Below, piece after piece: positions 48,598-61,400 of a stretch of DNA of 64,000 nucleotides (position 1 is its first letter; each line of letters starts with the position of its first letter). The stretch is taken from assembly GCA_027625915.1 (NCBI GenBank), contig JANTQA010000070.1:14941545-15005544 (forward strand). The letters run 5' to 3'. A program made the translations under genes and the position numbers. The notes under the pieces are model-generated. The model searched no databases. It saw only the letters and a program-made list of their open reading frames with translations, and had not been told where the DNA came from. Source of the DNA: Anaeramoeba flamelloides (taxonomy: Eukaryota > Metamonada > Anaeramoebidae).

Positions 48598-48599
48598 TA

Positions 48600-49080
48600 T
48601 ATAATAGATAAAAAATTTCAAAAATATTTTTTTATAAAACTGAAATTTCGAAAAGAAAAATTTAGTACAAACTTACTTCACAGATACCATAATTTATTTC
48701 AAAACATATTTCATTCTAAGTGTAATTCTCATATCATCACAAAAATTTCTATTCAAAAATCTTTTTTAATTTATCAAGAAAATTCAAAATTTTCATTCAG
48801 AATTTTTTCAAAATTTGTTGTTTATAAAACAGAAACAACCTGGGTAATTTTTTTCAATTTGATTTTATTCGAAGAAGAATTGAAAATTGCCCTTCTTTGG
48901 CTCAATTGGTTAATTTAATTTGAAAAATGTAGAATTCTTTTTTTAATTCAATTTGAAAGTTTTTTTATATTATTTTTCTTTATTTATTCCTGCGAAATAT
49001 TTAGTTCAGGAAGGAGATGTATTGATTTTGTAAGATTTCAGAAATTCAAACACACAATTTTCTTTCTCTCTTCTTCATTT
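48600..49080. other. No recognised gene
   Basis: A/T-rich, no supported frame. Confidence 0.5.
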
Positions 49081-49082
49081 GT

Positions 49083-49265
49083 TTTGGTTCCTATGGTTCC
49101 TTTGGTTCCTTTCGGTTTCTGTGATTTCTGTGATTTTTGTGATTCCTTTGATTTTTTATTTTTTTTAATTTTTTTAAAAAACAAATCAAAAATGAATCAC
49201 AGAAATCACAGAAACCTAAAAAAAGATACCAAAGGAACCAAAGGAATCAAAGAGACCAAAAGAAA
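49083..49265. repeat. 9-bp minisatellite arranged as an inverted repeat
   Basis: Left arm 49083-49160 (GGTTCCTTT, GATTTCTGT units), a short A/T-rich spacer, then right arm 49192-49265 with the reverse complements (ATCACAGAA, ACCAAAGGA). The arms would form a long hairpin. There is no coiled-coil exon between the arms here. Confidence 0.88.
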
Positions 49266-49620
49266 GTGAACCTGAAAATATATAAAAAAACATATTTTAT
49301 ATTATGTATCTGAAGATAAATCTAAAATGAAATTTTTTAAAATAATTTTTTATTACAGTCATAATAAGAAGATAAGATGTTTATTAAAATGTTTTTTTTT
49401 ATTTTTTCAGATTAGATTTACTAGACATATTATAATATTTTTTTTTTATAGAGGGCTACTGATAAAAGTGAAAATTATTCAATTTTAAAAGGTAAATTTT
49501 CACTTTTGTTATTTAAATTTCATAATTTTGAACATCATTTTTAATTTTTAAAATTTTTTTCTGATTTGTTTTTTTAAAAATAATTAATTTTTTTTATTAA
49601 ATATTATGATTATTATTATG

Positions 49621-49653
<33 letters not shown>

Positions 49654-50530
49654 TCAAATTGATATTGTGATGAAAAATTCTACTCTTAATAAAAATTATG
49701 ACAAAAGATTTGATCCCAATTTGTAGGATCGAAAAAGATATAAAATGAATTAAATCTTGAATTTGTCGTTGTTGTGTTTTTTTTTAAATTTGACATCTGA
49801 AATTATTATAAACACAAAAGGAAAAAACTCGATCAAATTTTAATTTTTTTTCATTCAATTATAATTTTTGTAGGATTTTTCTCTCTGCATTTTTGATTGA
49901 ATTAAAACAATTCAATACTTTGGTTTTTGTAACTTTTTTAAATTTTTAAGAAATATGTTATTGTTTAATTTCCTAATTAGATCCATATTCTGTATTTTTA
50001 AGAAATGTGTTTAATTGATGTTTCCAAAGTTTTAATCCCCTTTCCTCTTTCTTGTTCTAAGATTGGTAAAATGAGAAAGGAATCAGCAAATGCATGAACC
50101 ATAAATATTAAGAAAAGCCAATATATTCCTCACAAAGTTTAGGTTTTTGAATAAATTAATAATTTTTTTAAAAATTACTAGGATTTAATTTGTCCCGTTT
50201 TTTGAATTGTCAGGAATCGATACTAAAATTATTATCATCATTATCATTGGCAGATGGTTTTTAATTGTAATTTTTTAACATTAAAACAATTTCCTGTAAT
50301 ACAAATCTGAAGATTTGAAAAACAAACATTTTGAAATAATTTTCATTTCCTTTGTTTTGGAAAAAAAATATTTTGAAATAATAATATTATTTGATTTTGA
50401 TTTTGATTTTGATATTGCATTTTATTCTTCTTATGCTTGTAATTGACTATTAGAATTTGAATTCTTAAAAAGAAATGTTATAAGATCATCTTTTTCATTA
50501 GTTTCTAGCGAAATTCTTTGTTTTTGTTGG
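49266..50530. other. No recognised gene; (ATT)n tract
   Basis: (ATT)n at 49622-49652. No coding pattern was recognised. Confidence 0.5.
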
Positions 50531-50534
50531 AGTT

Positions 50535-50750
50535 TCAAATTTTCTTGGATAATGAAAATCTTGCTAGTTCTGTTCTTTCTTTCATTAACTTATCAATATA
50601 AAAAAATGGTAAGATAATCCAATTTCCTTCACCATTATACTCTGATACCTTTTCACAAAATATTAATCCTTCATCTACTAATTCTAAAAACGGTTTTTTT
50701 CGGAGGATTTTTAAAAATAGATCAACAAATCTAAATCTTTTTAGCCCCAT
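50535..50750 (-). pseudogene. Short coding-like fragment, possibly from a CRN/RHS-like gene
   Basis: A 71-residue open frame with non-repetitive composition (FLELVDEGLIFCEKVSEYNG, then GNWIILPFFYIDKLM). Upstream on the same strand lie further short pieces (YRDICNLF) and a Lys/Glu-rich repeat tract like those in genes B and C. A relic of a similar gene is a guess; no diagnostic motif is present. Confidence 0.3.
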
Positions 50751-50987
50751 TAATTTGGTATTCAGTTAATGAGTAATAAAGTAATTGAAATAATGTTTCT
50801 TCTATTTTTATTTTTTTAAGTAGATTTAAAGAAAAGCATTTGTACATCATTATCAAACAAATTACATATATCCCTATAGATTTTCACAGCAATATTCACG
50901 ACAAATTTTTTTGATCTCTTAGAAATAATTCTAATAAATCTGTATTTGTAAGATATTTATTAGTTTTTTTCTGAATCATAATTGTCT

Positions 50988-51062
50988 TTTTCCTTTTCCT
51001 TTTCCTTTTCCTTTTCCTTTTCCTTTTCCCTTTTCCTTTTTCTTTTTCCTTTTTCTTTTCCC
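50988..51062. repeat. (CCTTTT)n hexanucleotide tract
   Basis: About ten TTCCTT-type units grading into TTTTTCC. On the minus strand it reads as a Lys/Glu/Gly-rich repeat. Confidence 0.85.
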
Positions 51063-51340
51063 TTTTTCCATCTTTTTCTTTTTACTCGATTCTTGATCTT
51101 GTATAAAAAAATTGTCGTTATAATTAGAAATTATATTTTCCTTATCTTGAAATAATGCTTTTTTTAATTCTCGTTCTAGTTCAATGGTATAGGGTTTTCT
51201 CTAGCGAAAATCAGCGAAAATCGAAAATATCCGAAAAATTTTCAATAATAAGTAAAACAATTCAATAATTTTTTTACTTATTATATCAATAATGCCTAAT
51301 TCAATAATGAGTACTTTTTTCTATAATTTTTTATACTTAC

Positions 51341-51536
51341 AGTCAGTTCCACTTTTTTAAGACACAAACTTTCATCGAAATTTAAGGCACAAAAAAACTC
51401 AAATTAAAGCACAAAATTCAAATTCTAGTAAAAATTGCTTAAAATAAAAAATTCCAAATTTTTGTGCCTTAATTAGAGATTTTTTTGTGCCTTAAATTTC
51501 GTTTAAAGTTTGTGCCTTAAAAAGTGAAACTGACTG
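51341..51536. mobile_element. Short palindromic MITE, copy 10
   Basis: Starts CAGTCAGTTCCAC and ends GTGAAACTGACTG, with TA on both sides. Confidence 0.92.
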
Positions 51537-51914
51537 TATTATTTAAAAATTTTTTCCTTCAATAATGAGTACACTTTTTTCAATATTGATTTTTTAGTTT
51601 TTCTATTTGAAATTTTTTTCGTTTTTTGAATATATTCAATAATTGACTAAAATATTCAATAAAATTTAAAATATAAATAACAAAAAAATTTTCCCTAATA
51701 AGAAATATAATTGTATAATTTAATTTTTTGTAAAAAAAATATTATATTTAAAGAAGAATATAAAAAATAATGAATTCATTTTTTTTATTGAATTTTGATG
51801 AATATAACCGAAAATTTGGAATTATTTTTTGTTTTATTCTTACATTTTTAATCCAGCTTTTGTCGTTGCGCAGTACATCTTAATATTTTTTATTTGGGCT
51901 TTTTTTGGTTTTTT

Positions 51915-52180
51915 TGCTACCTTTTGAGAAAATATTATTTTTTTGTTCACTTTTTTTTGAATTTATTTTTTTGTTTTTAACTCTTTTTTGATTTTTGCGC
52001 AAATTATTTTTCATATATTGTTTTTTTTTTTTTTTGTGCAATTGGACTGTTTATGGCTACCTTTTTGAGAAAAATTGTATTTTTTTGTTCATTTTGTTTT
52101 TTTTTTTGGGTTTTTGGTGTTTTTACACTCTTTTTGATTTTGTTCATAATTATTTTTCTTAATTGTTTTTTTTTTTTAAT
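51915..52180. repeat. Tandem duplication of ~135 bp
   Basis: Two copies (about 51915-52040 and 52054-52180) each contain GGCTACCTTTTTGAGAAAA-like, TTTTTTTGTTCA, ACTCTTTTTGATTTT and AATTATTTTTC blocks in order. Confidence 0.75.
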
Positions 52181-52199
52181 TGTTCGTTTTTTGAATTTC

Positions 52200-53279
52200 T
52201 TTTCGAGTAATTAGAATATCCTCAACATCATAATTATTGATTATTGGTTTTATAATTTATAGTTTTTTTCTTGTTGAGGGGGGAAATATTCTTTTTTTCG
52301 CGTAATTTATCAACATACGGGTCCAATCTTCTTTTCCTCTTGTATACCTTTCTCTAAATCTTTTTCATTATAGAAATAATAATTATTTTTTGGTTGTCTC
52401 TTTAAACAACTTTTGCATAATACATTTTACTGCCTGTTGGTTTCTTCTTTTTTTGAAACATATATTAAGGAATTTAAACCTGATTTTCCTGTGATTGATT
52501 TTTTCATTAAGTTTTCTATTATTTTTTTTCTAAATATCCATTTGATGTTTACAATATTCTGTGCAATATTGAATAATTCCAATCTTTGAATTGGATATTT
52601 CAATAAAAGTTATTATAAAAAAATAAAGTCATCACATTCTCAGTTATTTGCTCCATTACCTCTGTATTTGGTTGACAATTTGTTCCCATTTTGAATAAAA
52701 TTTTTGAATTTCAGTAAATTGTAATGATTTTAGATCATCTTTGAATTTCTGAAGTTTTTAAAGTTTTTTCCATTTTAAGACCATCTATTTTTCTAATAAG
52801 ACATTGTACAAAATGAAATTGCAATATACAATTTTTTGATCTAGGGGAAATATTCATTAATTGCCAATGTGATACCTATGATAAATATTTATAAAAAAAT
52901 TTAGGGTAAATAGTGGAATTTATAAGTTTTTTAGGAAAGATCAAGTTTCAATTTTTAGAAGCATATGTAAATGAATAAACAATCTTTATTTATTATTAAT
53001 TGATTTATATCAATAATAATTTTCAATTCCAATAATCGCTATCCTATTTCAATAATCAGTTTGGGTTTTCAATAATTTTATTGATTTTATATAATTCAAT
53101 TAAGTTAAACAAATATTAAAAACCAATAATAATATTAAAATTTCAGTATTATATTCTATATTTCAATAATTTAATCAAAAATTTCTAAAGTTCAAAAAAA
53201 AAAAAATAATAAATTGGAAAAATAAAAATACAAAAAATACAAATTATCTTAAATAATTGTCTAATTTTAATAATAAATT
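52200..53279 (-). other. Decayed coding-like region, unrecognised
   Basis: The minus strand contains short complex pieces such as HWQLMNISPRSKNCILQFHF and VNIKWIFRKKIIENLMKK, broken by many stops. It may be an old transposase or effector relic. I cannot assign it. Confidence 0.25.
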
Positions 53280-53490
53280 ACAATTAGTTTCACTTCCTAA
53301 GGCACAAACTTCAACGGAAATTCAAGACACAAAAAAATCTCCTAATTAAGACACTAAAATTTGTAATACATTTTTTTATTTTTACTATTATTTGATATGT
53401 TTTGGTGCCTTAATTTGAGATTTTGATTACAGGTCAGTTTCACTTTTTAAGGCACAAACTTTCAACGAAATTTAAGACACAAAAAATGGA
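53280..53490. mobile_element. Short palindromic MITE, copy 11, truncated and rearranged
   Basis: A left arm and loop (53280-53423) run into a second left arm (53432-53483) in the same orientation, instead of a right arm. This suggests nested insertion with deletion. Confidence 0.75.
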
Positions 53491-53746
53491 GATTGTATTT
53501 GAGGAACGAAAAATCGGCGAAAATTTTTATTGAAAAAGTATTTTATTATTGATTATTATTTTTTTTTTTTTGAATGGTTTACATTTTTATACTTTTTATA
53601 AATTTTTATTTAATAATTTTTAAATTAAATTCAACAAAACAATATTTATTTCAATAAAGCAATATTTCTTTCAATAATTCAGCTATATATTTATATCTTT
53701 CAATTTTTATTGATATTTTCCAATTTTTATTGATAATCATTCAATA

Positions 53747-53944
53747 CAGTCGAGTTTCACTTTTAAGACACAAACTTTCAACGAAATTTACGGAACAAAA
53801 AAAATCTCAAATTAAAGCACAATTTTTTTTGAATTTTAATTAAACACAAATTATTTTACTAGAATTTGAATTTTGTGCCTTAATTTGAGATTTTTTGTGC
53901 CTTAAATTTCGTAGTAAGTTTGTGTCTTAAAAGTGAAACTGATG
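53747..53944. mobile_element. Short palindromic MITE, copy 12
   Basis: Starts CAGTCGAGTTTCAC and ends GTGAAACTGATG, with TA on both sides and small terminal changes. Confidence 0.9.
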
Positions 53945-54059
53945 TAATTTATTATTGATATCAATAATTTATAAGATCATCTATTATTATTGTGTTTGAA
54001 ACAATTATATATGTATATATCTTCATGAAAAAATATTGAGGTACTTTTTTTAAAATGTG

Positions 54060-54390
54060 AATAGTAAAAAAAAGATTATTGTATTTTCTTTTATTTAAAA
54101 TCAAAATCTTTTTATTAAGAATAAAACTTTTTAAAATTATAACTCGCCCACTTACTAGTAAGATGATTAATGAAACTTACACTTTTCAAAAACCCGATTC
54201 AATCAACTTAAAAAAAAAAACATATTAAAAAACAATAATTTTCCAAAATCTAGTAAGTTTCGATAAGACTTGATTGTTTCTTTCAAAAAAAAAAGTAGAT
54301 CGATCAAGGTTTATCTAACAATTACTTGAGTTTTCTATAGAGCCAATTTTAATGAACTCTGATAGATTATTACTAGACTCATAAAAAATT
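54060..54390. repeat. Dispersed repeat, copy 2 (partner at 4.49-4.80 kb)
   Basis: Blocks in the same order as 4486-4800. In both places a MITE lies just upstream of the repeat. Confidence 0.7.
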
Positions 54391-54399
54391 TTTGGTAAT

Positions 54400-55223
54400 T
54401 TATAAAAAGAATTTTTATTGAAAATATTTTGCATTTTGATAACAAATTTTCATAATATTAACAATAAATTTCTTACCTGTGGTTTTTTAAATTAAACTAT
54501 TTTTTCACGATTATAATTTTATTTATAAATCTCTTTTGATAATAAATAATTATTATACAATGATATATTTTTATAAAAATGATCTAGGACTATAGAAAAA
54601 ATAAAATAAAATCATAATTTATTTGGAAAATTTAAAAAGTCTTATAAATTATTTATTTATTTAAAGAAAGGGGTAATCAGAGAAAATTTATCAAATATAA
54701 AAAAGAGTTAGAGAGAAAATTAATAAAAATATAAATAATAAATTCAGAAAATTTGGTAAAACGGTTTAAACAGTTTCAAGAATAACATTAATGCAATTTT
54801 ATTCACATTGAAAATAATTTTGATTTTTGTAAAATATGAAAATCATTTTTCATCTTTTAGTTTTTTGTTTTTCTTTTCATTTCATATACATAATTCGTTT
54901 CATTTAATTATTTTTTTTCAAAAATTAATATAAATTTAAAGTTAAATTTGTCAAATAAAAGAACTCAAAATGAAAATATTCTAGTAGATAACCATTGATC
55001 GATCAATATTCCTAATAGAAATTAAAAAATTTAACATGTATGTTTGTTTTGTTCGCTTTTAATATTTTTTAACTTACATATATAATTTGTTAATATTGGA
55101 AATTATTTATTTTTTTATTTTTATTGACTATTGTAATTTATAAACAATTATCAACATTTCGATTAATAAATGGTTCTAATTTGGTATTTCTGCTCGGATT
55201 TAATTAAAATGGATTTTTTAATA
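54400..55223. other. No recognised gene
   Basis: A/T-rich, no coding pattern. Confidence 0.5.
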
Positions 55224-55420
55224 CAGTCAGTTTCACTTTTTAAGGCACAAACTTTCAACGAAATTTAAGGCACTAAAAAAATCTGAAATTAAAGCACAAA
55301 ATTCAGCTTCTAGTAAGACAAATTGAAAAAATTAAAATTCCAAAAAAATGTGCTTTAATTTGAGATTTTTTTGTACCTTAAATTTCGTTGAAAGTTTGTG
55401 CCTTAAAGTGAAACTGACTG
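55224..55420. mobile_element. Short palindromic MITE, copy 13
   Basis: Canonical termini and TA on both sides. Nearly intact arms. Confidence 0.93.
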
Positions 55421-55529
55421 TAAAATTCAACTTTTGTATGTTTAACATTTTCAAATTGGCTTTAGTTATAATATTTAACTTTAATTAAATATCATTTTAA
55501 ATTAAGAATGTTTTTATTTCTTATCTTTT

Positions 55530-55561
<32 letters not shown>

Positions 55562-55563
<2 letters not shown>

Positions 55564-57517
55564 TTTTTTTTTTTTTATTAAAAAAATAATCTTTGTTAGT
55601 GGGGGTATTTGTTAATTGACAATACCAAATTGAATTTAATATTAATACCAATCAAATCAATGACTTGGGTATTTATTTCAAATGTTGGATGAAATATTCC
55701 CCAAAAAAATAAAAAAGGAAAAATAGAACCTTTTTGTCATAAACAATGTCAGACCAATTCCAATAAAATTAGAAATATAGAAAAGGGTACAAATGATTTT
55801 TTACAATAAAAATGTAGTTATATGTATTCAATTCTATTTGAAATTTTGTTGAGATCTTAACTCTTTGGAAAAAATACGGTTGTTTGATTAAAAAGAAAAT
55901 AATAAACATGTACTTTTTTAAACCCTTATAAAAATATCAGATAAAAATGATCTCCAGAAAATTTAATATCTTTTTATTTATGTAATAAAAAAACTGAAGT
56001 AACAATTGAAAATTACCAATAATTAATTTGTTAATGATTTTGTAGATTTAAATACTTTTTGAAGATTTGGTTTTACGGTCAGTTTCACTTTTAAGGCACA
56101 AACTTTCAACGAAATTTAAGGCACAATAAAAAATCTCAAAATTAAAGCACAAAATTCAAATTCTAGTAAAATAAATTGTAAAATAAAAAATTCCCAAATT
56201 TTGTGCCTTATTTTGAGATTTTTTGTACATTTTTGAAAGGCCTTAAAAAGTGAAACTGACTGTAATAAATAGATTTTTTAAATATATTAGCTTCAATTTA
56301 TTGGGGATCGTTATATATAAGGTATTTCCAAAAAGGGGGGGCATTTTTATACTACATTTCATAAAAAATAGTCTTTGTTAGTGGTAGTATTCATTAATTG
56401 ATGATACCAAATTAAGTTTAATATTAATACCAATTGAATAAATGGTTGAGGTTTTATTTTAAAATAAGTTGGATGAAATATTTTCAAAAATGAAAAAAAA
56501 TACAAGTACTTTTTTTGGTGAAAAACAATATACGACCAATTTTTTTAAAAAAACTGTAAATATGGAAAGGGTTACAAATGATTTTTTAACAAAAAATACA
56601 GTTATATGTTTTCAATTCTATTTGAAAATTTGTTGTGATTAAAAAAGTTATGAAAACGGGTTTTTTCAAACAAAAGAAAATAATAAATACCAATTTTAGC
56701 ACCTAAAAAATATCAGATAAAAATCGAGATCAGAAAATGTTAATATCTTTTATTTAAGTAATACAATACTAAGAAAAAAAAAAAAAAAACAAATTAATTA
56801 TTATCAAGAATCTGATAAATGGTAGTTAATGATTTTGGATGTTTAAATGCTTTTTATAGATTGTCGTTTTTTTAAAGCTATTTTTAAAATAAATTTGCCC
56901 AATTTTATTGGAAACAGCTTATGCATACATAAGGTATTTCCAAAAAAGTGAGTATTTTTTTTTACATTTCATAAAAAATAATCTTTTTAGTAATTTGGTA
57001 ATCATTAATCAACTATACCAAAATTAAGTTTAATATTTAAAATGATTGAATCAACCACTTATATGAAGCCCAATTCAAAGCACATAATTGAAATATTTCC
57101 CAAAATGAAAAAAAAAAAAATAGCACATTTTTTGGTCAAAGCAACTTACAACCAATTTCCAATAAAAACCGGAAATATGGAAAGGTAATAGATGATTTTT
57201 TTAAACAAAAAACGCATTTATATGTTTTTAATTCTATTGCAAATTTTGTTGAGATTATACAAGTTATGAAAATATTTTTTCGATCAAAAGAAAATAATAA
57301 ACACCAATTTTCACAAAAAAAATATCCGATAAAATCGAGATCATTAATTTATTATATATTTTTATTTCTGGCAATAAATACTAAAAACAAATTGAATTAT
57401 TATCAAGAATCTATAAATGTGTGGTTAATGATTTTAATATTTAAATCCTTTTTGAAGATTGAGTTTACAATATATTTTTAAAAATAAATTTGCCCCCACA
57501 TTCTTGGAAATAGCTTA
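55562..57517. repeat. Three tandem ~600-bp units with inverted-repeat ends
   Basis: Units start near 55562 (after a TA tract), 56317 and 56930. Shared blocks include CATTTCATAAAAAATA, CTTTGTTAGTGG, ACCAATTTTC-like, TTTCAATTCTATTTG and AGAAAATAATAAAC. Units 2 and 3 begin AAGGTATTTCCAAAAA and end with TTGGAAA(T/C)AGCTTA, an inverted match, so each looks like a noncoding DNA transposon. The anchor spacing is 782 bp (595 without the MITE in unit 1) and 610 bp. No reading frame is conserved. Confidence 0.85.
56076..56262. mobile_element. Short palindromic MITE, copy 14, in tandem unit 1
   Basis: Starts CGGTCAGTTTCAC and ends GTGAAACTGACTG, with TA on both sides and a deletion in the right arm. 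It is absent from the matching place in units 2 and 3. Confidence 0.92.
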
Positions 57518-58760
57518 TATAAACTGAACTCTTTTTAGACTAAAATACACACCTCCCTAACCATCAATACCATCTAATTTGATTATTAATAAGATAATTA
57601 CTTATTGTGTGATTTAATTTTTAATTATTTACTTTTTCATTTTGGTTTTTTTATTGATATTAAACGTTAGAAAATGAAAAAAAAAGATAAGAAGAAAACC
57701 AATTTGTAAATAATCTACAAGTGTATAATTGGAAACAGTTTAAGTTTGATTTCGAATGATCTAGATGTAGGAATTTTTGAAATACCATTATTGGATGATG
57801 CATGGGCAAAGAAAAAAGAGAAAATAAAGAAATAAAAAACAATTTCCAACAAAATACCAAGATGAATTGGGGCTTTTAATTTCTTAAAAATGGGAACTTA
57901 AAGAACAGTAAGTTTGACTGGTAAAGAGTTAACAATAAAAATACATATAACTTTTTTCCCGATCAGGACTTGTTTAACCGATTTATCTTTTTTATTTTTT
58001 TTTTTTTTTCATTCAATTTGCAGCATAACAATAATATTTCTCATTTGAAATAAAAAGTCAAAACTAATTTTTAAAATATTTAATTTGTACATTTTTATTA
58101 TTTTGTTTTCAATGAGTTTTAAATATTCAGTTAGCGAGTGTTTTTTTTTTTTTTTTTAAAAGTTTAAAGGATCTGCACCCAATATGGTTAAGATTAACTT
58201 GATTCAATTATGAATAATTATTGAAATTTTCCCTAAATTTTATTTGAAAAAGGGGGTTACTTTTTCAAATTGGGATTCAGTTAAAAACACTTGATGGAAT
58301 AAGAATACTCAAAGCTTTATATTTAATCTTGGAAATAAAATTTAATTTTAAAAAACTATTTCATTTTTTCTTTTTTATTTTATTTTTCATTCCTTTTTTT
58401 CCAGTTATATAATCTTTTTTCCTTAGCTCTGTATTTTTTATGGATGGTTGATAGAATGTTACTGTTGGATTTGTTAATAGAAATACACATTATTTTAGTT
58501 GGTGGTATCTTCATATTTGATTGATAAATAATTCTTGGTGAAATTTCAACACTTACACAATACATTTTTTTTCAACCCGTTTCGTTATTTTCGACACATG
58601 ATTTTATTATTTTTTCGTTTTATTTTCTTTTTATTTGGTAGTAAACGATTACTTATTAAAAACATCAAAAACTGAGTGACTTTAAATTAGTTTATATTGG
58701 GTTTGGAAAATATAATATTTTTATTTTTTTTTTTAGATGTGAAATTTTTTGTAATGGTAT
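57518..58760. other. No recognised gene
   Basis: Short open frames on the minus strand (57660-57860, 58380-58565) show no family signature. T-run at 58141-58157. Confidence 0.45.
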
Positions 58761-58763
58761 ACT

Positions 58764-58936
<173 letters not shown>

Positions 58937-59005
58937 AATATTATCTCGCTGAATTAATGTAGTCTTTTTAAAAATATTATTAATCACTACAACATTAATA
59001 ATAAT

Positions 59006-59014
59006 TATAATAAT

Positions 59015-59093
<79 letters not shown>

Positions 59094-59110
59094 TAATAAT
59101 AATAATAATC
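59006..59110. repeat. (AAT)n microsatellite
   Basis: More than 25 AAT units with few interruptions, ending next to MITE copy 15. Confidence 0.96.
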
Positions 59111-59123
59111 TAAAATTTTATAC

Positions 59124-59291
59124 CAGTCAGTTTCTACCTTTAAGGCAACAAACTTTCAACGAAATTTAAGGCAAAAAATTAAATCAAAGAACTAAAAATT
59201 TAGCAGTTTTTTTTAATTTATTTACTAAATTTGAATTTTACATTGTAATTTGAGATTTGCTTGTGCCTTAAATTTCGTTGAAAGTTTGTAA
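59124..59291. mobile_element. Short palindromic MITE, copy 15, right end lost
   Basis: Starts CAGTCAGTTTC. The right arm is recognisable to GTTGAAAGTTTGTAAG, after which the terminus is missing. Confidence 0.85.
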
Positions 59292-59648
59292 GACAACAAA
59301 AAAGGACAACAACCTAAACACTAAAAAAAAAATATATATAACAACCAAAACAATTTTAATCAAAAATTAAATAATCCAAATCTTTTTTTGTTAACGAAGC
59401 ACCCACAATATTTTTTTTTAACACAAAAGAACTTAAAAAATAACTACAAACATAAAAAAATTCAGTAAAAATCTTTTTTAGGTGCACTCGAAAAAACAAA
59501 AAAACAAAAACAACAAACCATACAAAAACACATTATTATTTAAATTTTCAAAAATTAAAAAAATGTCAAAATGATGGAATTTCATTTTGATTAAAAATAC
59601 AATATATAAATTGATGAAATATTAAAAAAATATTAATTGACACAATTA

Positions 59649-59790
59649 CAGTCAGTTTCACTTTGCAAGCACAAACTCAACGAAATTTAAAGGCACAACA
59701 AAATCTCAAATTAAAACACAAATCAATTCTAGTAAAAAGTAAAAAATAAAATTCCATACGTCTTTATTTGAGATTTTTTTGTGCCACTCA
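59649..59790. mobile_element. Short palindromic MITE, copy 16, truncated
   Basis: Starts CAGTCAGTTTCAC after TA. Many substitutions; the right arm ends at TTTTTTTGTGCC. Confidence 0.82.
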
Positions 59791-59799
59791 AGATTAGCT

Positions 59800-61260
59800 A
59801 TAAACTACTATATAATCAATTTAGATTTGACAATAAATGATAATCATCCATCAAATTTTGTAATAGTCTTTTAATTCTCACAATTTTAAAACAACAAAAA
59901 CTAAATTTAAATCACAAGATATTTTAAAGTCAGGAAAAAGCCCAATCAATTAATTTAATAACAAAAAATAAATACTAAAAAGATCTGGACTAATTTGAGA
60001 TTAATCCTTTCAACAAAATTATGATGAAAATTTGTGTCAAAAGGTGGACTGATTAAATTTCACTTGGTAAAATGAGAAATAGATGACCTGATATACAACT
60101 GTTACATGGTCAGATTAAAATTTTAACCATATTAAAACCAAATGTTGATAAGGTAAACAAGATGCTTAATATCAAAAAATATAAAACCACTAAAACTATT
60201 AAAACATACTTATATCTGAAAAAAAAAAAACCAGACGAAAAGCGGATAAGCAAAGTGTACAGTTAAGATATGTCAAAGGATCCTCTTCTGGCACCACAAT
60301 CGGTGATACGACAACTCAAATCTTACACTATCTTAAGTAGATTACCGACAAGAAGTTACAGCCTGTTAATTTTCCAAAAGTTGTTTAGACATTTTGAAAA
60401 TGGTACTGATAAAAAAGTTGTTGATAAGCAAGTTGTCCCATAACGCAATTGATTCTTGGACACTTCTAAATTAATCATGTTCTTGGGGCACAGAAGAGTT
60501 GTTAAAATTAGAAAGTTTCTGAGCCTGATTATTAATTACAAGTTGATCATTCAACAGACTACACAAGTTGATAAAGGTCCAAAGTTGATATAGACAATTT
60601 AATGCTTTTGGCACAGAAGTTGATTATGCTAATTTGATGTTTCTTTTTGCACCCTGGGGTTAGTTCAACAAATTAAATAATTTGTAAAATTGAAATTTTT
60701 TAATTTAATTTTATTCTTTTTTTTTCATTTAAGGAGGAAGAACAGGGAAGGTAATTGTCCAAAGAGAAAATTTCAAACTAATTTTAAGTAATATAGAGAA
60801 TATAAAAAACTAAGTACTTTGGGTAAAATCATCAAATGAAGGATTAGATCATAAAATAAGGATGGTGAGATAAGTTTTTCCACCAAAAGAAATGTTTTTT
60901 TTTTGGTTATAAGAAGGTTTTTTTGATTTTCGGCTGGCAGAATATTAAAGTATATGGTTGTTGGTATTCTTTTTGGAATAAGAAAAAAACTTTTAATTGT
61001 AAAAGTTAAGAGGAGAAAAGTAATATTTTGCAGTATATTTGGAGATCATTTTTTGATTGGGGTTTTGGTGTTGAGAATAACTTTGAATAGTTGTTTATGG
61101 GAAAAAGGATTTTTATCTTTCATTTTTTAAAAAGAATGAAAAAAGCACTGTTCTTTGTTTGATTAAAACTACATGAAATAGATTAATTCTGTATTTTTGA
61201 TGTTTTTTCTTCTTTTTGGGTTTTTCACTGGGAGCATGATGTTCTGAAAAATAGTAAACG
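59800..61260. other. No recognised gene; somewhat less A/T-rich patch at 60.2-60.65 kb
   Basis: 60230-60660 has more G/C and repeated GGCACAGAAG and AAGTTGAT-type words. CACTTCTGTGCC also occurs twice near 40.58-40.60 kb. No open frame supports a gene. Confidence 0.4.
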
Positions 61261-61262
61261 AA

Positions 61263-61400
61263 TACCAGTCAGTACTGTTTTTCAAAACTGGTACCAACAG
61301 AAATTAAAGCACAAAAAATCATTGCTTTAAAATTCAAATTCTAGAAAAAAATAATTTTTGTGTAAAACAAACAAAAAAAAATGTAACTAATTTTTGAGAG
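61263..61400. mobile_element. Probable MITE relic, copy 17
   Basis: TACCAGTCAGTACTG, then AAATTAAAGCACAAAA and AAATTCAAATTCTAG match the left arm and loop. The right arm is not recognisable. Confidence 0.5.
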
